From an uncultured Alphaproteobacteria bacterium (GTDB lineage: Bacteria; Pseudomonadota; Alphaproteobacteria; Puniceispirillales; UBA1172): a DNA stretch of 12,357 nt. Position numbers and translations under genes: made by a program. The stretch covers positions 1 through 12,357 of the forward strand of contig CALFYS010000124.1 in the NCBI GenBank assembly GCA_937952245.1, given 5' to 3'. Position 1 is the stretch's first letter. Each line of letters opens with the position of its first letter. The notes under the pieces were generated by a model. It had not been told where the DNA came from. It saw only the letters and a list, made by a program, of their open reading frames with translations, and searched no databases. Below, piece by piece: positions 1-6,328 of the stretch.

Positions 1-1245
1 GAAACGGTGAGCGATGAAATCGTGCAAGCCAATCGCGAAGCCGCGCAACAGGCTTTAGCCAAAGGGGAAAAAGAAGAGGCTTTTGAATTGATCAGCCAAG
101 TGGTGATCGCCCGCCCCACCGATTTATCCGCGCGTTTCTTCCGCGCACAAGTCTTGGTGGCCTTGGGACGCGGCTTGGAAATCCGCGATGAATTGGAATT
201 AATGGCATCACTTAACCTGCCTGCTGAAGATAAAAAACGAGCCTTAGAACTGGTTAAAGTGATCGATAAACAAGCCAGCCGTCTTTCGGGTAAAGCCAGC
301 ATCAAATTGGCCATTGGGCATACCGATAACGCCAACTCATGGCCGGAAAATGGCCAATTCACAGGCGAGTCAGGTGTCGTGACCCCGTTGACCGATATGT
401 ATGACAAATTTGATGCGATTTCAGATGAATTTGTCGAAGGGTCTGTCAGCGTTTTTGGTGACTATAAATTGACCGAAGCCGGCGATTGGAAAGCGCCATT
501 CCGCTTTACCGCCAGCAATAAAGAAGCCAGCGATACGGTCAACCTCGACAGCAAATATTTCTCCGCTAAAGGCGGCGTTGAAAAAAGCTTCGATACTGGC
601 ACAACCATCAAAACCAATATTGGTAAAACCATCATTGATCGTGTCAATGATTATGATGGCAATACGGTGAACACTGACCTTGATGTTTTGAATTATGATC
701 TTGAAATATCTCAAAAATATGGCCAGTACCAAACCGCCATCAAATACGCTTCATCTGAATCAGACGCCAGCAAGACAAGCACTGCTGATCTTTATGATGC
801 CACCACCAACACAACAACATTGTCATTAAGCCGTCCTATGGGCAGCACGATGTTTGTTCGGGGCAGCATTGCGGCGGCACAAACCCGCAATGATAGCGAT
901 GAATTGGCATCAAAGAAAAAGACTGATCGTGATGACACAACATTATCGTTGCTTTTGGTCAAAGTTCTGCCCAACAGCCAGCGGGTTATCGCGGCGGCAT
1001 CTTTCATCAACAAGGAATATACCGAATATCTTGTTAACGATGCTCCTAACACAAAGCGTGAAGATGATACGTTTGCGCTGAACATTGGCTACACCATTGC
1101 CGGTGATCAGGTGTTGTCGTATCTGGAAGGTTATGAATTGGGCGCCAATTTCACCTATTCGAAAACAGACTCCAATCAGGAATCCGCGTTGGTGGAATCA
1201 AAGACAGTGTCGTTCTCCATCTCGCGGAAGTTTGATCTGTTCTAA
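1..1245 (+). CDS. TPR plus beta-barrel outer-membrane protein, 5' partial
   Basis: The reading frame is open from the first base to TAA at 1243-1245. A GTG at 7 is possible, but no signal peptide follows it. An outer-membrane protein needs one, so I infer the real start lies upstream of the window. Counting from that GTG (412 residues), about residues 1-85 are helical and TPR-like (EAAQQALAKGEKEEAFELIS, then VVIARPTDLSARFFRAQVLV). From about residue 97 the chain changes to alternating polar/apolar strands rich in Thr, Ser, Asp and Asn. It ends in FSISRKFDLF with a C-terminal Phe, the usual signal for outer-membrane barrel insertion. A TPR front followed by a barrel is the layout of Slam/DUF560 proteins, which help move lipoproteins to the cell surface. 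The segment SIKLAIGHTDNANSWP resembles the start of such barrels, but this was judged by eye. Confident as an outer-membrane barrel, uncertain as Slam. Confidence 0.72.
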   Translation, partial: ETVSDEIVQANREAAQQALAKGEKEEAFELISQVVIARPTDLSARFFRAQVLVALGRGLEIRDELELMASLNLPAEDKKRALELVKVIDKQASRLSGKASIKLAIGHTDNANSWPENGQFTGESGVVTPLTDMYDKFDAISDEFVEGSVSVFGDYKLTEAGDWKAPFRFTASNKEASDTVNLDSKYFSAKGGVEKSFDTGTTIKTNIGKTIIDRVNDYDGNTVNTDLDVLNYDLEISQKYGQYQTAIKYASSESDASKTSTADLYDATTNTTTLSLSRPMGSTMFVRGSIAAAQTRNDSDELASKKKTDRDDTTLSLLLVKVLPNSQRVIAAASFINKEYTEYLVNDAPNTKREDDTFALNIGYTIAGDQVLSYLEGYELGANFTYSKTDSNQESALVESKTVSFSISRKFDLF

Positions 1246-1260
1246 AGATTGATCAATCTT
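1245..1260. repeat. 16-base perfect palindrome after the barrel gene
   Basis: AAGATTGATCAATCTT is a perfect palindrome that begins on the last base of the barrel gene's stop codon. As RNA it could fold as a 6-bp stem with a GATC loop, just ahead of the stronger terminator hairpin. As DNA it could be a protein-binding site. No function can be assigned from the sequence alone. Confidence 0.5.
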
Positions 1261-1268
1261 GAAAATAT

Positions 1269-1304
1269 AAAAACCGCCATGGCAAATGACCTTGGCGGTT
1301 TTTT
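1269..1304. terminator. bidirectional rho-independent terminator
   Basis: AAAAACCGCCA (1269-1279) pairs with TGGCGGTTTTT (1293-1303) around a 13-base loop. A run of six T (1299-1304) follows the stem on the plus strand. On the minus strand the stem is followed by TTTTTAT. It sits between two convergent genes, the barrel gene ending at 1245 and the dioxygenase gene ending at 1331, and can serve both. Confidence 0.85.
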
Positions 1305-1330
1305 GATGGGCAAAATCGGGGAAGGCGGGT

Positions 1331-2134
1331 TCAGCCCCCCATCAGCATGGGGAATTCATCTCCGGTCAAGGCATCGCCATGGTTTAAAGTGACGCCGTTA
1401 AAGGGCGGTGAGGTGATCAGCCCTTCACGCCGAACAAATTTGACATCATCCCCCACAAGCCGCAACGAAAACGCCCGGCGTTCCGCGTTAGGGTTTGGAT
1501 TGGCTGGCGCGCCATGGATGGTGCGGTAGTCAAAGGCAATGGCATCGCCGGGTTGAACCGCCCATGCCAAAATTTCATAATAATCGCGGTGGTCATTAAT
1601 ATTGGGGATTTCTTCCAGCCCATCATTGGCGTTTAAGGCTGAGCCATCAAACCGTTGCGGGCGATAAAACTTCCCCCAAAGATGGGAGCCTGAAATAAAT
1701 TCCAATGTGGTTTCACGGGGGACATCATCCAACGGCACCCAGAGGCTAATTGTCTTAGGGCCTGAAACACAATAATAGGGCGCGTCCTGATGCCATGGGG
1801 TCGGCACGCCAGTGGCGGCTTCTTTGACCAGCACGTGTTCATGGAACAATTGCGCGGTTTTGCTTTGCATTAACGCCGCCCCAATTTCAGCGGCATCGGA
1901 ATGAAAGATAAACTCTTTATACTGGGGGATGCGATCCCAATTGCAGTAATCAACAAAAAACCGGCCTTGGCCTTCATCACCCTTGTAAATACGGGCGTTA
2001 GGGGCGGGGTCATCCATATTGGCCTTAATGCCCGCGCGCAGGGTTTCAATCCAATCCGAAAAAACACCGCGCAAGACGGTAACGCCCTTTTGGTTGAATT
2101 CTTCGATATGATTTTCCGTGACCAACGCTGACAT
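1331..2134 (-). CDS. phytanoyl-CoA dioxygenase (PhyH) family protein
   Basis: This is a 267-residue non-haem iron(II)/2-oxoglutarate-dependent oxygenase of the PhyH family, at the family's usual length. The iron-binding facial triad is visible: the HxD motif in WHQDAPYY (H115, D117) and the distal His in RTIHGAP (H207). R219 in AERRAFSLR lies 12 residues on, where the 2-oxoglutarate carboxylate is normally held. These enzymes hydroxylate a carbon of a lipid, CoA ester or small metabolite using O2, releasing succinate and CO2. The substrate cannot be read from the sequence, and family members range from acyl-CoA to compatible solutes and natural products. No signal peptide is seen, so it should be cytoplasmic. 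ATG at 2134 is preceded by a GGGGG stretch at a suitable distance. It stands alone, convergent with the barrel gene and divergent from the DUF1800 operon. Confidence 0.9.
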   Translation of the reverse strand: MSALVTENHIEEFNQKGVTVLRGVFSDWIETLRAGIKANMDDPAPNARIYKGDEGQGRFFVDYCNWDRIPQYKEFIFHSDAAEIGAALMQSKTAQLFHEHVLVKEAATGVPTPWHQDAPYYCVSGPKTISLWVPLDDVPRETTLEFISGSHLWGKFYRPQRFDGSALNANDGLEEIPNINDHRDYYEILAWAVQPGDAIAFDYRTIHGAPANPNPNAERRAFSLRLVGDDVKFVRREGLITSPPFNGVTLNHGDALTGDEFPMLMGG

Positions 2135-2164
2135 GATTGCCCCCAGTAATGCCCTAAGAGTGAT

Positions 2165-2202
2165 GACTTGATACCATCATATTTATAATTGTTGATCAAG
2201 TC
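2165..2202. promoter_or_regulatory. inverted repeat around a TATAAT, candidate operator/promoter
   Basis: The arms GACTTGAT (2165-2172) and ATCAAGTC (2195-2202) are perfect inverted copies whose starts are exactly 30 bases apart, close to three helical turns. Between them lies TATAAT (2184-2189, plus strand), a perfect match to the sigma-70 -10 hexamer, but I see no convincing -35 box at 16-18 bases. The site lies in the 135-base gap between the divergent dioxygenase and DUF1800 genes and could control either. The repeat is seen; the regulatory role is inferred. Confidence 0.4.
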
Positions 2203-2269
2203 TTGGCCATAATGGAATGATTATAAAAAAGGGCTTGCCCTAAATATTAGGAATCACTAATCTATAAAA

Positions 2270-3721
2270 ATGAAGTTAGATTTTTTTAGAAAGATGGGTT
2301 ACGGGCTGAGGGAAGGTGAAGATATTCCTGATGACCCGATTAAATGGGCCGAACAGCAGATTGAAAAGCCTGCGCCATTGACGTGGCCTGGTCACATCCC
2401 AACGGAAAAAGAACTGCTCGATCACCGCGCGGTCTTTGTTTATCAAGACCGAAAGGTCATTCGTAAAAAATATAAAAATGACCGTAAAGCTTATAAAAAG
2501 GCGAAGGATCAGTTGCGGTATGAAACTGGTGAGCGGTATTTCAAAGCGCTTGAAACCGTGATCCGTCAACACGCGGCTGTTCATGGAGATGCCCCTGTCT
2601 TTGAACGGATTTGGCATTTCTGGTGCAATCATTTTGCGATCGCTGAAAAAGATATGCTGGATCGCTGGAACACAGGTGTCTATCAGCGTGAAATTATTCG
2701 TCCAAATATGTGCGGTAACTTCACGGATTTGGTCAAAAAAGTAACGACATCATGGACGATGATCCATCATTTGGATAATTCGCAATCGGTAAGCCCCAAT
2801 TCCAAATGGGGAAAATATGATCGGAAAAAAGGCAAAACGCCCTCGGTGAATGAAAACCATGCCCGTGAATTGTTGGAATTGCACACGGTTTCGCCAGCCG
2901 CTGGATACACCCAAAAAGATGTGATTGCACTGTCCTATATTATGGCAGGTTGGGAAAACCCCCATACCGACAAACGTGAAGAATGCAATCCGGTTAAGTT
3001 TAATGCGAATAAGCATGAACCGGGGTCACATAAAGTTTTAGGCCAGAAGTTTAAACAACGCGGGTTATCCGCAAAAAGCAAATTGATCGACTGTATTGAG
3101 TTTCTTTGCGATCATCCTGAAACGCCAAAGTTTATTTGCCGCAAACTTGTTCGTCATTTTGTTTGTGATGAGCCGACCGATGCCATGGTGCAACCGCTGG
3201 TTGATGCGTGGCATGAAACAAAAGGCGATTTACCCAGCGTTTACAAAGCCTTGATCAAAGTTGTTTATGACAACACGGGTGCTGAAAAGAAGTTTTTGAA
3301 CCCTGAGACATGGTTGTTGCAATGCGTCCGGATCGGTGGCTTAAACTGGCCGCCAAGCCCCGAAGATATGGAATATGATTTTAAATCCAAGCCGCGACAA
3401 AAAACCCGTGAGCCTGGGTTTATCATGCGTGAATTGGGGCATGATTTAATCGCGCCATCACAGCCAAATGGCTGGCCTGAAACCGAGGCTGAATGGATGT
3501 CCCCAGAATTGCTAATCCGCCGTCTGGCTTTTGCGAAGAAATTTGCCAATGACAATGAAATTGGCCTTTTCGCAGATTATTTCGCCATTGCCCGAAGGAA
3601 TTTTGATGCCGGTGAGGATGTTCAGAAATACCTCAAGAAAGCAAAGGATATTGATTTTTATTCCAACCCGAAACGTGTTGGCCAGGCTCTCTTTTCAAGC
3701 GAATGGATGTTAAAAGTATGA
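2270..3721 (+). CDS. DUF1800 domain-containing protein
   Basis: This is a 483-residue member of the DUF1800 family, which is widespread and usually encoded directly before a DUF1501 gene. Family hallmarks seen are MGYGLREGE near the N-terminus (9-17), WHFWCNHFAI (115-124), NENHARELLELHTV (194-207) followed by GYTQKDV and AGW, and a late PSQPNGWPE segment (about 396-404). The molecular activity of the family is, to my knowledge, not established. Residues 60-82 form a very basic helical stretch. I see no signal peptide, so on its own the protein should stay in the cytoplasm, although its partner is Tat-exported. The ATG at 2270 has no visible Shine-Dalgarno; the in-frame ATG at 2294, preceded by AGAAAG, is an alternative that keeps the conserved motifs. 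Its stop overlaps the next start by four bases (ATGA at 3718), indicating translational coupling. Confidence 0.9.
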   Translation: MKLDFFRKMGYGLREGEDIPDDPIKWAEQQIEKPAPLTWPGHIPTEKELLDHRAVFVYQDRKVIRKKYKNDRKAYKKAKDQLRYETGERYFKALETVIRQHAAVHGDAPVFERIWHFWCNHFAIAEKDMLDRWNTGVYQREIIRPNMCGNFTDLVKKVTTSWTMIHHLDNSQSVSPNSKWGKYDRKKGKTPSVNENHARELLELHTVSPAAGYTQKDVIALSYIMAGWENPHTDKREECNPVKFNANKHEPGSHKVLGQKFKQRGLSAKSKLIDCIEFLCDHPETPKFICRKLVRHFVCDEPTDAMVQPLVDAWHETKGDLPSVYKALIKVVYDNTGAEKKFLNPETWLLQCVRIGGLNWPPSPEDMEYDFKSKPRQKTREPGFIMRELGHDLIAPSQPNGWPETEAEWMSPELLIRRLAFAKKFANDNEIGLFADYFAIARRNFDAGEDVQKYLKKAKDIDFYSNPKRVGQALFSSEWMLKV

Positions 3722-4857
3722 CGGTTAACAGACGAGAATTTATCACCGGCCTTGGCTCCTTAACCCTATTGGGGTCACCGATTTTCAACGCACGCGCGGC
3801 GAAATTGAAGAAGAAAAACCTTGTGGTGGTGATGCTGAGAGGCGGCATGGATGGCCTGACGGCCATTCAGCCAACCGATCGCCGCATGGAAGAAGTTCGC
3901 CCTGATATTCTGGTCACTGGCACGAAAAAATTAACCTCTGATTTTAATGTTCATCCTCGGTTGGAATCCTTCTTGTCCTGCTGGAAAGAAGGCAAAGCGG
4001 CGGTGGTTCACGCCACGTCTATTCCTTATACGATGCGGTCTCATTTTGATGGCCAGAATTTGATGGAAAGCGGTGGTCACACGCCTTACGCTGATAAAAC
4101 CGGCTGGTTAGGCCGTGGGATTGAAGCCTCAGAGCTAGGCAGTCTGGCGGTATCATTGCCCATGCCGTTGGTGCTGCGGGGCAATTTGAACCCTGATAAT
4201 TATTACCCAACATGGATGGATATGCCGCAAAGCGCTGAAATGCGACTGATCAATTCATCCTATTCCGAAGGGTCTCCTTTGGCGCATACCATGCAACGGG
4301 TGATCAACCGTCCTGTTTCAATGATGCAGCGGTTTGATGATAATGATGCTCACCTCTTGGCGCGTGTCGCTTCCCAAGAATTGAGCCGTGAAGATGGCCC
4401 GCGTGTTGCCGTGTTTGATATTGGCGGGTTTGATACCCACGCCGCGCAAGGCGGGGAAGACGGCGAACATGGGGAACGTCTTGCTGATTACGATAAAGTC
4501 CTGACAGCCTTGAAAGAAGGCCTTGGGGATGCGTTTGACGATACATTGGTGCTGACCTTGACCGAATTTGGCCGCAAGGTGGAACAAAACGGTGGTTACG
4601 GCACGGAACATGGCTATGGCACGGCTATTCTGATGGCGGGGGGACTGCTGAAAGAAGCGCAAATCTATGCCGATTGGCCGGGGCTGAAGACCAAGCATTT
4701 GTATGAACGTCAAGATTTGAACGCCACAATTGACGCGCGTTCTGTTTATTGTTCGGCCATGTCCTATTGTTTTGATGTTGATTTCAAAACCATGAAGACC
4801 AAGGCGTTCTTTGGGGATGATCTTGAGGACCTTTCAGGACGCTTGTTCAAAGCGTAA
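3718..4857 (+). CDS. DUF1501 family protein with Tat signal
   Basis: From the ATG at 3718 this is a 379-residue DUF1501 protein. That start is preferred over the in-frame ATG at 3703 because it overlaps the DUF1800 stop as ATGA and puts the twin-arginine motif NRREFI at residues 4-9. A hydrophobic stretch and an ARA site (25-27) follow, so export to the periplasm by Tat is likely. Conserved DUF1501 elements are RGGMDGL (41-47), RSHFDGQ (107-113), GGFDTHAAQ (236-244) and LTEFGR (281-286). The family is generally placed near the alkaline phosphatase/sulfatase fold, with Asp and His residues as presumed metal ligands; the substrate is unknown. One oddity is GTEHG (305-309), where I would expect GTDHG. 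Tat export fits a protein that folds, perhaps with a cofactor or the DUF1800 partner, before crossing the membrane. The last 41 bases overlap the cytochrome gene. Confidence 0.9.
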   Translation: MTVNRREFITGLGSLTLLGSPIFNARAAKLKKKNLVVVMLRGGMDGLTAIQPTDRRMEEVRPDILVTGTKKLTSDFNVHPRLESFLSCWKEGKAAVVHATSIPYTMRSHFDGQNLMESGGHTPYADKTGWLGRGIEASELGSLAVSLPMPLVLRGNLNPDNYYPTWMDMPQSAEMRLINSSYSEGSPLAHTMQRVINRPVSMMQRFDDNDAHLLARVASQELSREDGPRVAVFDIGGFDTHAAQGGEDGEHGERLADYDKVLTALKEGLGDAFDDTLVLTLTEFGRKVEQNGGYGTEHGYGTAILMAGGLLKEAQIYADWPGLKTKHLYERQDLNATIDARSVYCSAMSYCFDVDFKTMKTKAFFGDDLEDLSGRLFKA

Positions 4858-5302
4858 ACCCATCCATCAACCCATCCATCAATTGGTGCTGATAATCTTG
4901 ATGGTATTGGCATTGCTTTTGCCCGCTCATCTGGCCCATGCCAATGACGCGTTTTCTTACCGTTCGGAACAATTTAAAGCCAATAAACAGGCCATGCGCG
5001 ATATTGCCCAAGCTTTATCCTATGATGATTTTGAAGCGATTTCAGACGCCGCTTCTCGCATCGAAGATTGGGGCAGGGAAATGGCACAATATTTCCCGAA
5101 AGGGTCTAATCCGCCGCCATCACAGGCGCTGGACGCGATATGGGAGCAACCTGATGCTTTTGCCGCGGCTATTGATCGTCATTTAAAGGCTGTTGAGCGG
5201 CTTCAAACCCTTGCCCTTGATGAAGACAGCGCTGGTCTGCCGCAAGCCATGAGGGATCTGGCCGCCAGTTGCCAAGCCTGCCATCAATCCTTTCGGTATT
5301 GA
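4817..5302 (+). CDS. cytochrome c'/c556-family protein (class II cytochrome c)
   Basis: A small secreted haem protein, 161 residues from the ATG at 4817. The haem-attachment motif CQACH sits six residues before the end (about 152-156), the C-terminal position typical of four-helix-bundle class II cytochromes c. A basic n-region (KRK), a hydrophobic core (LVLIILMVLALLL) and an AHA cleavage site (about residue 42) form a signal peptide, so the mature part (from NDAFSYRSEQF) should be periplasmic. The start is uncertain: TTG 4811, ATG 4817 and ATG 4901 are all in frame. I chose 4817 because 4901 leaves a short hydrophobic stretch without positive charge. The chosen start lies inside the DUF1501 gene. 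By eye, the position where c556 proteins carry an axial Met (F-x-x-M) reads FKAN, which would favour a five-coordinate c'-like haem; this is inference. It probably works with the two upstream proteins. Confidence 0.85.
   Translation: MILRTFQDACSKRKPIHQPIHQLVLIILMVLALLLPAHLAHANDAFSYRSEQFKANKQAMRDIAQALSYDDFEAISDAASRIEDWGREMAQYFPKGSNPPPSQALDAIWEQPDAFAAAIDRHLKAVERLQTLALDEDSAGLPQAMRDLAASCQACHQSFRY
4859..4882 (+). repeat. two perfect 12-base tandem copies in the cytochrome signal-peptide region
   Basis: CCCATCCATCAA occurs twice without a gap (4859-4870 and 4871-4882), giving PIHQPIHQ in the n-region of the predicted signal peptide. It starts two bases after the DUF1501 stop. A 12-base duplication keeps the reading frame, so it looks like a recent slippage product that lengthens the n-region. 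Confidence 0.85.
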
Positions 5303-6304
5303 TCAGTCGAAATTGTATTTTTGCCGAAATGTTGGCAGAAGATCGCCTGTTGCGGGGGAGGCTTCCCAAACCGCCCGGGCAATCGCCCGGGTTAAGGCCA
5401 AGGCACCGGCGTGGCCTAAGAGCATTTCATCATGATGGGCATCGGCCATGGGTTTTTTGCCCGTGCTGGCGGCAAAGACAAGATCACCGTCAAATAATGT
5501 ATGGCTGGGGGTAATCGCCCGTGCCATGCCATCATGGGCGGCAACAGCCAGCCGTTGGCATTGCGCTTGGGTCAAGGCGGCATCGGTCGCGATAATCGCA
5601 ATGGTGGTGTTTTCTTGTGCCGATAGGCTGTGTTTGGTGTTGATTTCAGCAGGGCGCGGCGAAGGATCAACCCCCAAACCGCCATATTCACCGTCTGCGC
5701 TTTCCCATGCCCCTGCCCAGAAATAAGGGCTGTCCTTAGGGGCAACACTGCCAAAAGCATTAACGGCAACAAGCGCGCCAACGGTAATGCCATTATCCAA
5801 TACAATAGAGGCTGAACCCAATCCGCCTTTCAGGTCAGCTGTGGTCGCCCCTGTGCCAGCCCCCACCGACCCCAAGGCAAAATCCGTGCTGATATTGCCG
5901 AGCGCTTCCTGGCCAAGGCCAGCATAAGGGTTTTCATCCCATGATTTATCGCCACCATTGAGCAGATCAAACAAAATCGCCGCCGGAACAATAGGGATTT
6001 TTTGCCCCGCCACATCAAATCCGCGGTCTTGGGCACGCAGGCCATTGGCCACCCCCGATGCGGCATCAAGCCCAAGGGCTGAACCCCCTGACAGAACCAG
6101 CGCATCAACCGCGGTGACCAATTTATCAGGGGCGAGCAGGTCTGTTTCTCTTGTGCCGGGCGCGCCGCCCATAACGTGAACAGACGCGGTTAAAGGTTGA
6201 TCGCCAACCAACACCGTCACGCCGGATTTGATCTGTTGATCTTCGGCATGACCGACCTTAAGGCCATCGACATCCGTGATTAAATTCTTTTGACCTGACT
6301 TCAT
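5303..6304 (-). CDS. S58 family (DmpA/P1-type) aminopeptidase
   Basis: A 333-residue N-terminal-nucleophile hydrolase of peptidase family S58, which includes DmpA and the beta-peptidyl aminopeptidases. These are made as one chain that cuts itself into two subunits, exposing a Ser or Thr nucleophile. Motifs seen are ITDVDGLKVGH near the N-terminus, GGAPGTRETDLL (46-57), LSGGSALGLDAASGV (71-85), a glycine-rich GSVGAGTGATT segment (145-155) and ENTTIAIIATDAALT (231-245). By family comparison, cleavage is expected between N232 and T233, making T233 the catalytic residue. The length is normal and no signal peptide is seen, so it is cytoplasmic. The family removes N-terminal residues from peptides or amides, often beta- or D-amino acids; the exact substrate is unknown. 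It lies 24 bases after the SDR gene on the same strand, downstream of a peptide importer. Its TGA directly abuts the cytochrome stop. Confidence 0.9.
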   Translation of the reverse strand: MKSGQKNLITDVDGLKVGHAEDQQIKSGVTVLVGDQPLTASVHVMGGAPGTRETDLLAPDKLVTAVDALVLSGGSALGLDAASGVANGLRAQDRGFDVAGQKIPIVPAAILFDLLNGGDKSWDENPYAGLGQEALGNISTDFALGSVGAGTGATTADLKGGLGSASIVLDNGITVGALVAVNAFGSVAPKDSPYFWAGAWESADGEYGGLGVDPSPRPAEINTKHSLSAQENTTIAIIATDAALTQAQCQRLAVAAHDGMARAITPSHTLFDGDLVFAASTGKKPMADAHHDEMLLGHAGALALTRAIARAVWEASPATGDLLPTFRQKYNFD

Positions 6305-6328
6305 CTCAACCCAGCACTTTTCTGATGA

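Noticed and set aside
421..732. Minus-strand open frame inside the barrel gene
   Set aside because: It shows no recognisable domain and its composition follows the complement of the real gene; many such shadow frames occur across the window.
2231..2240. GGGCTTGCCC as a hairpin
   Set aside because: A two-base loop is too tight for a stable RNA hairpin; it is more likely chance.
4318..4713. Long minus-strand open frame (131 codons) inside the DUF1501 gene
   Set aside because: It lies wholly over conserved DUF1501 motifs on the other strand and resembles no protein family.
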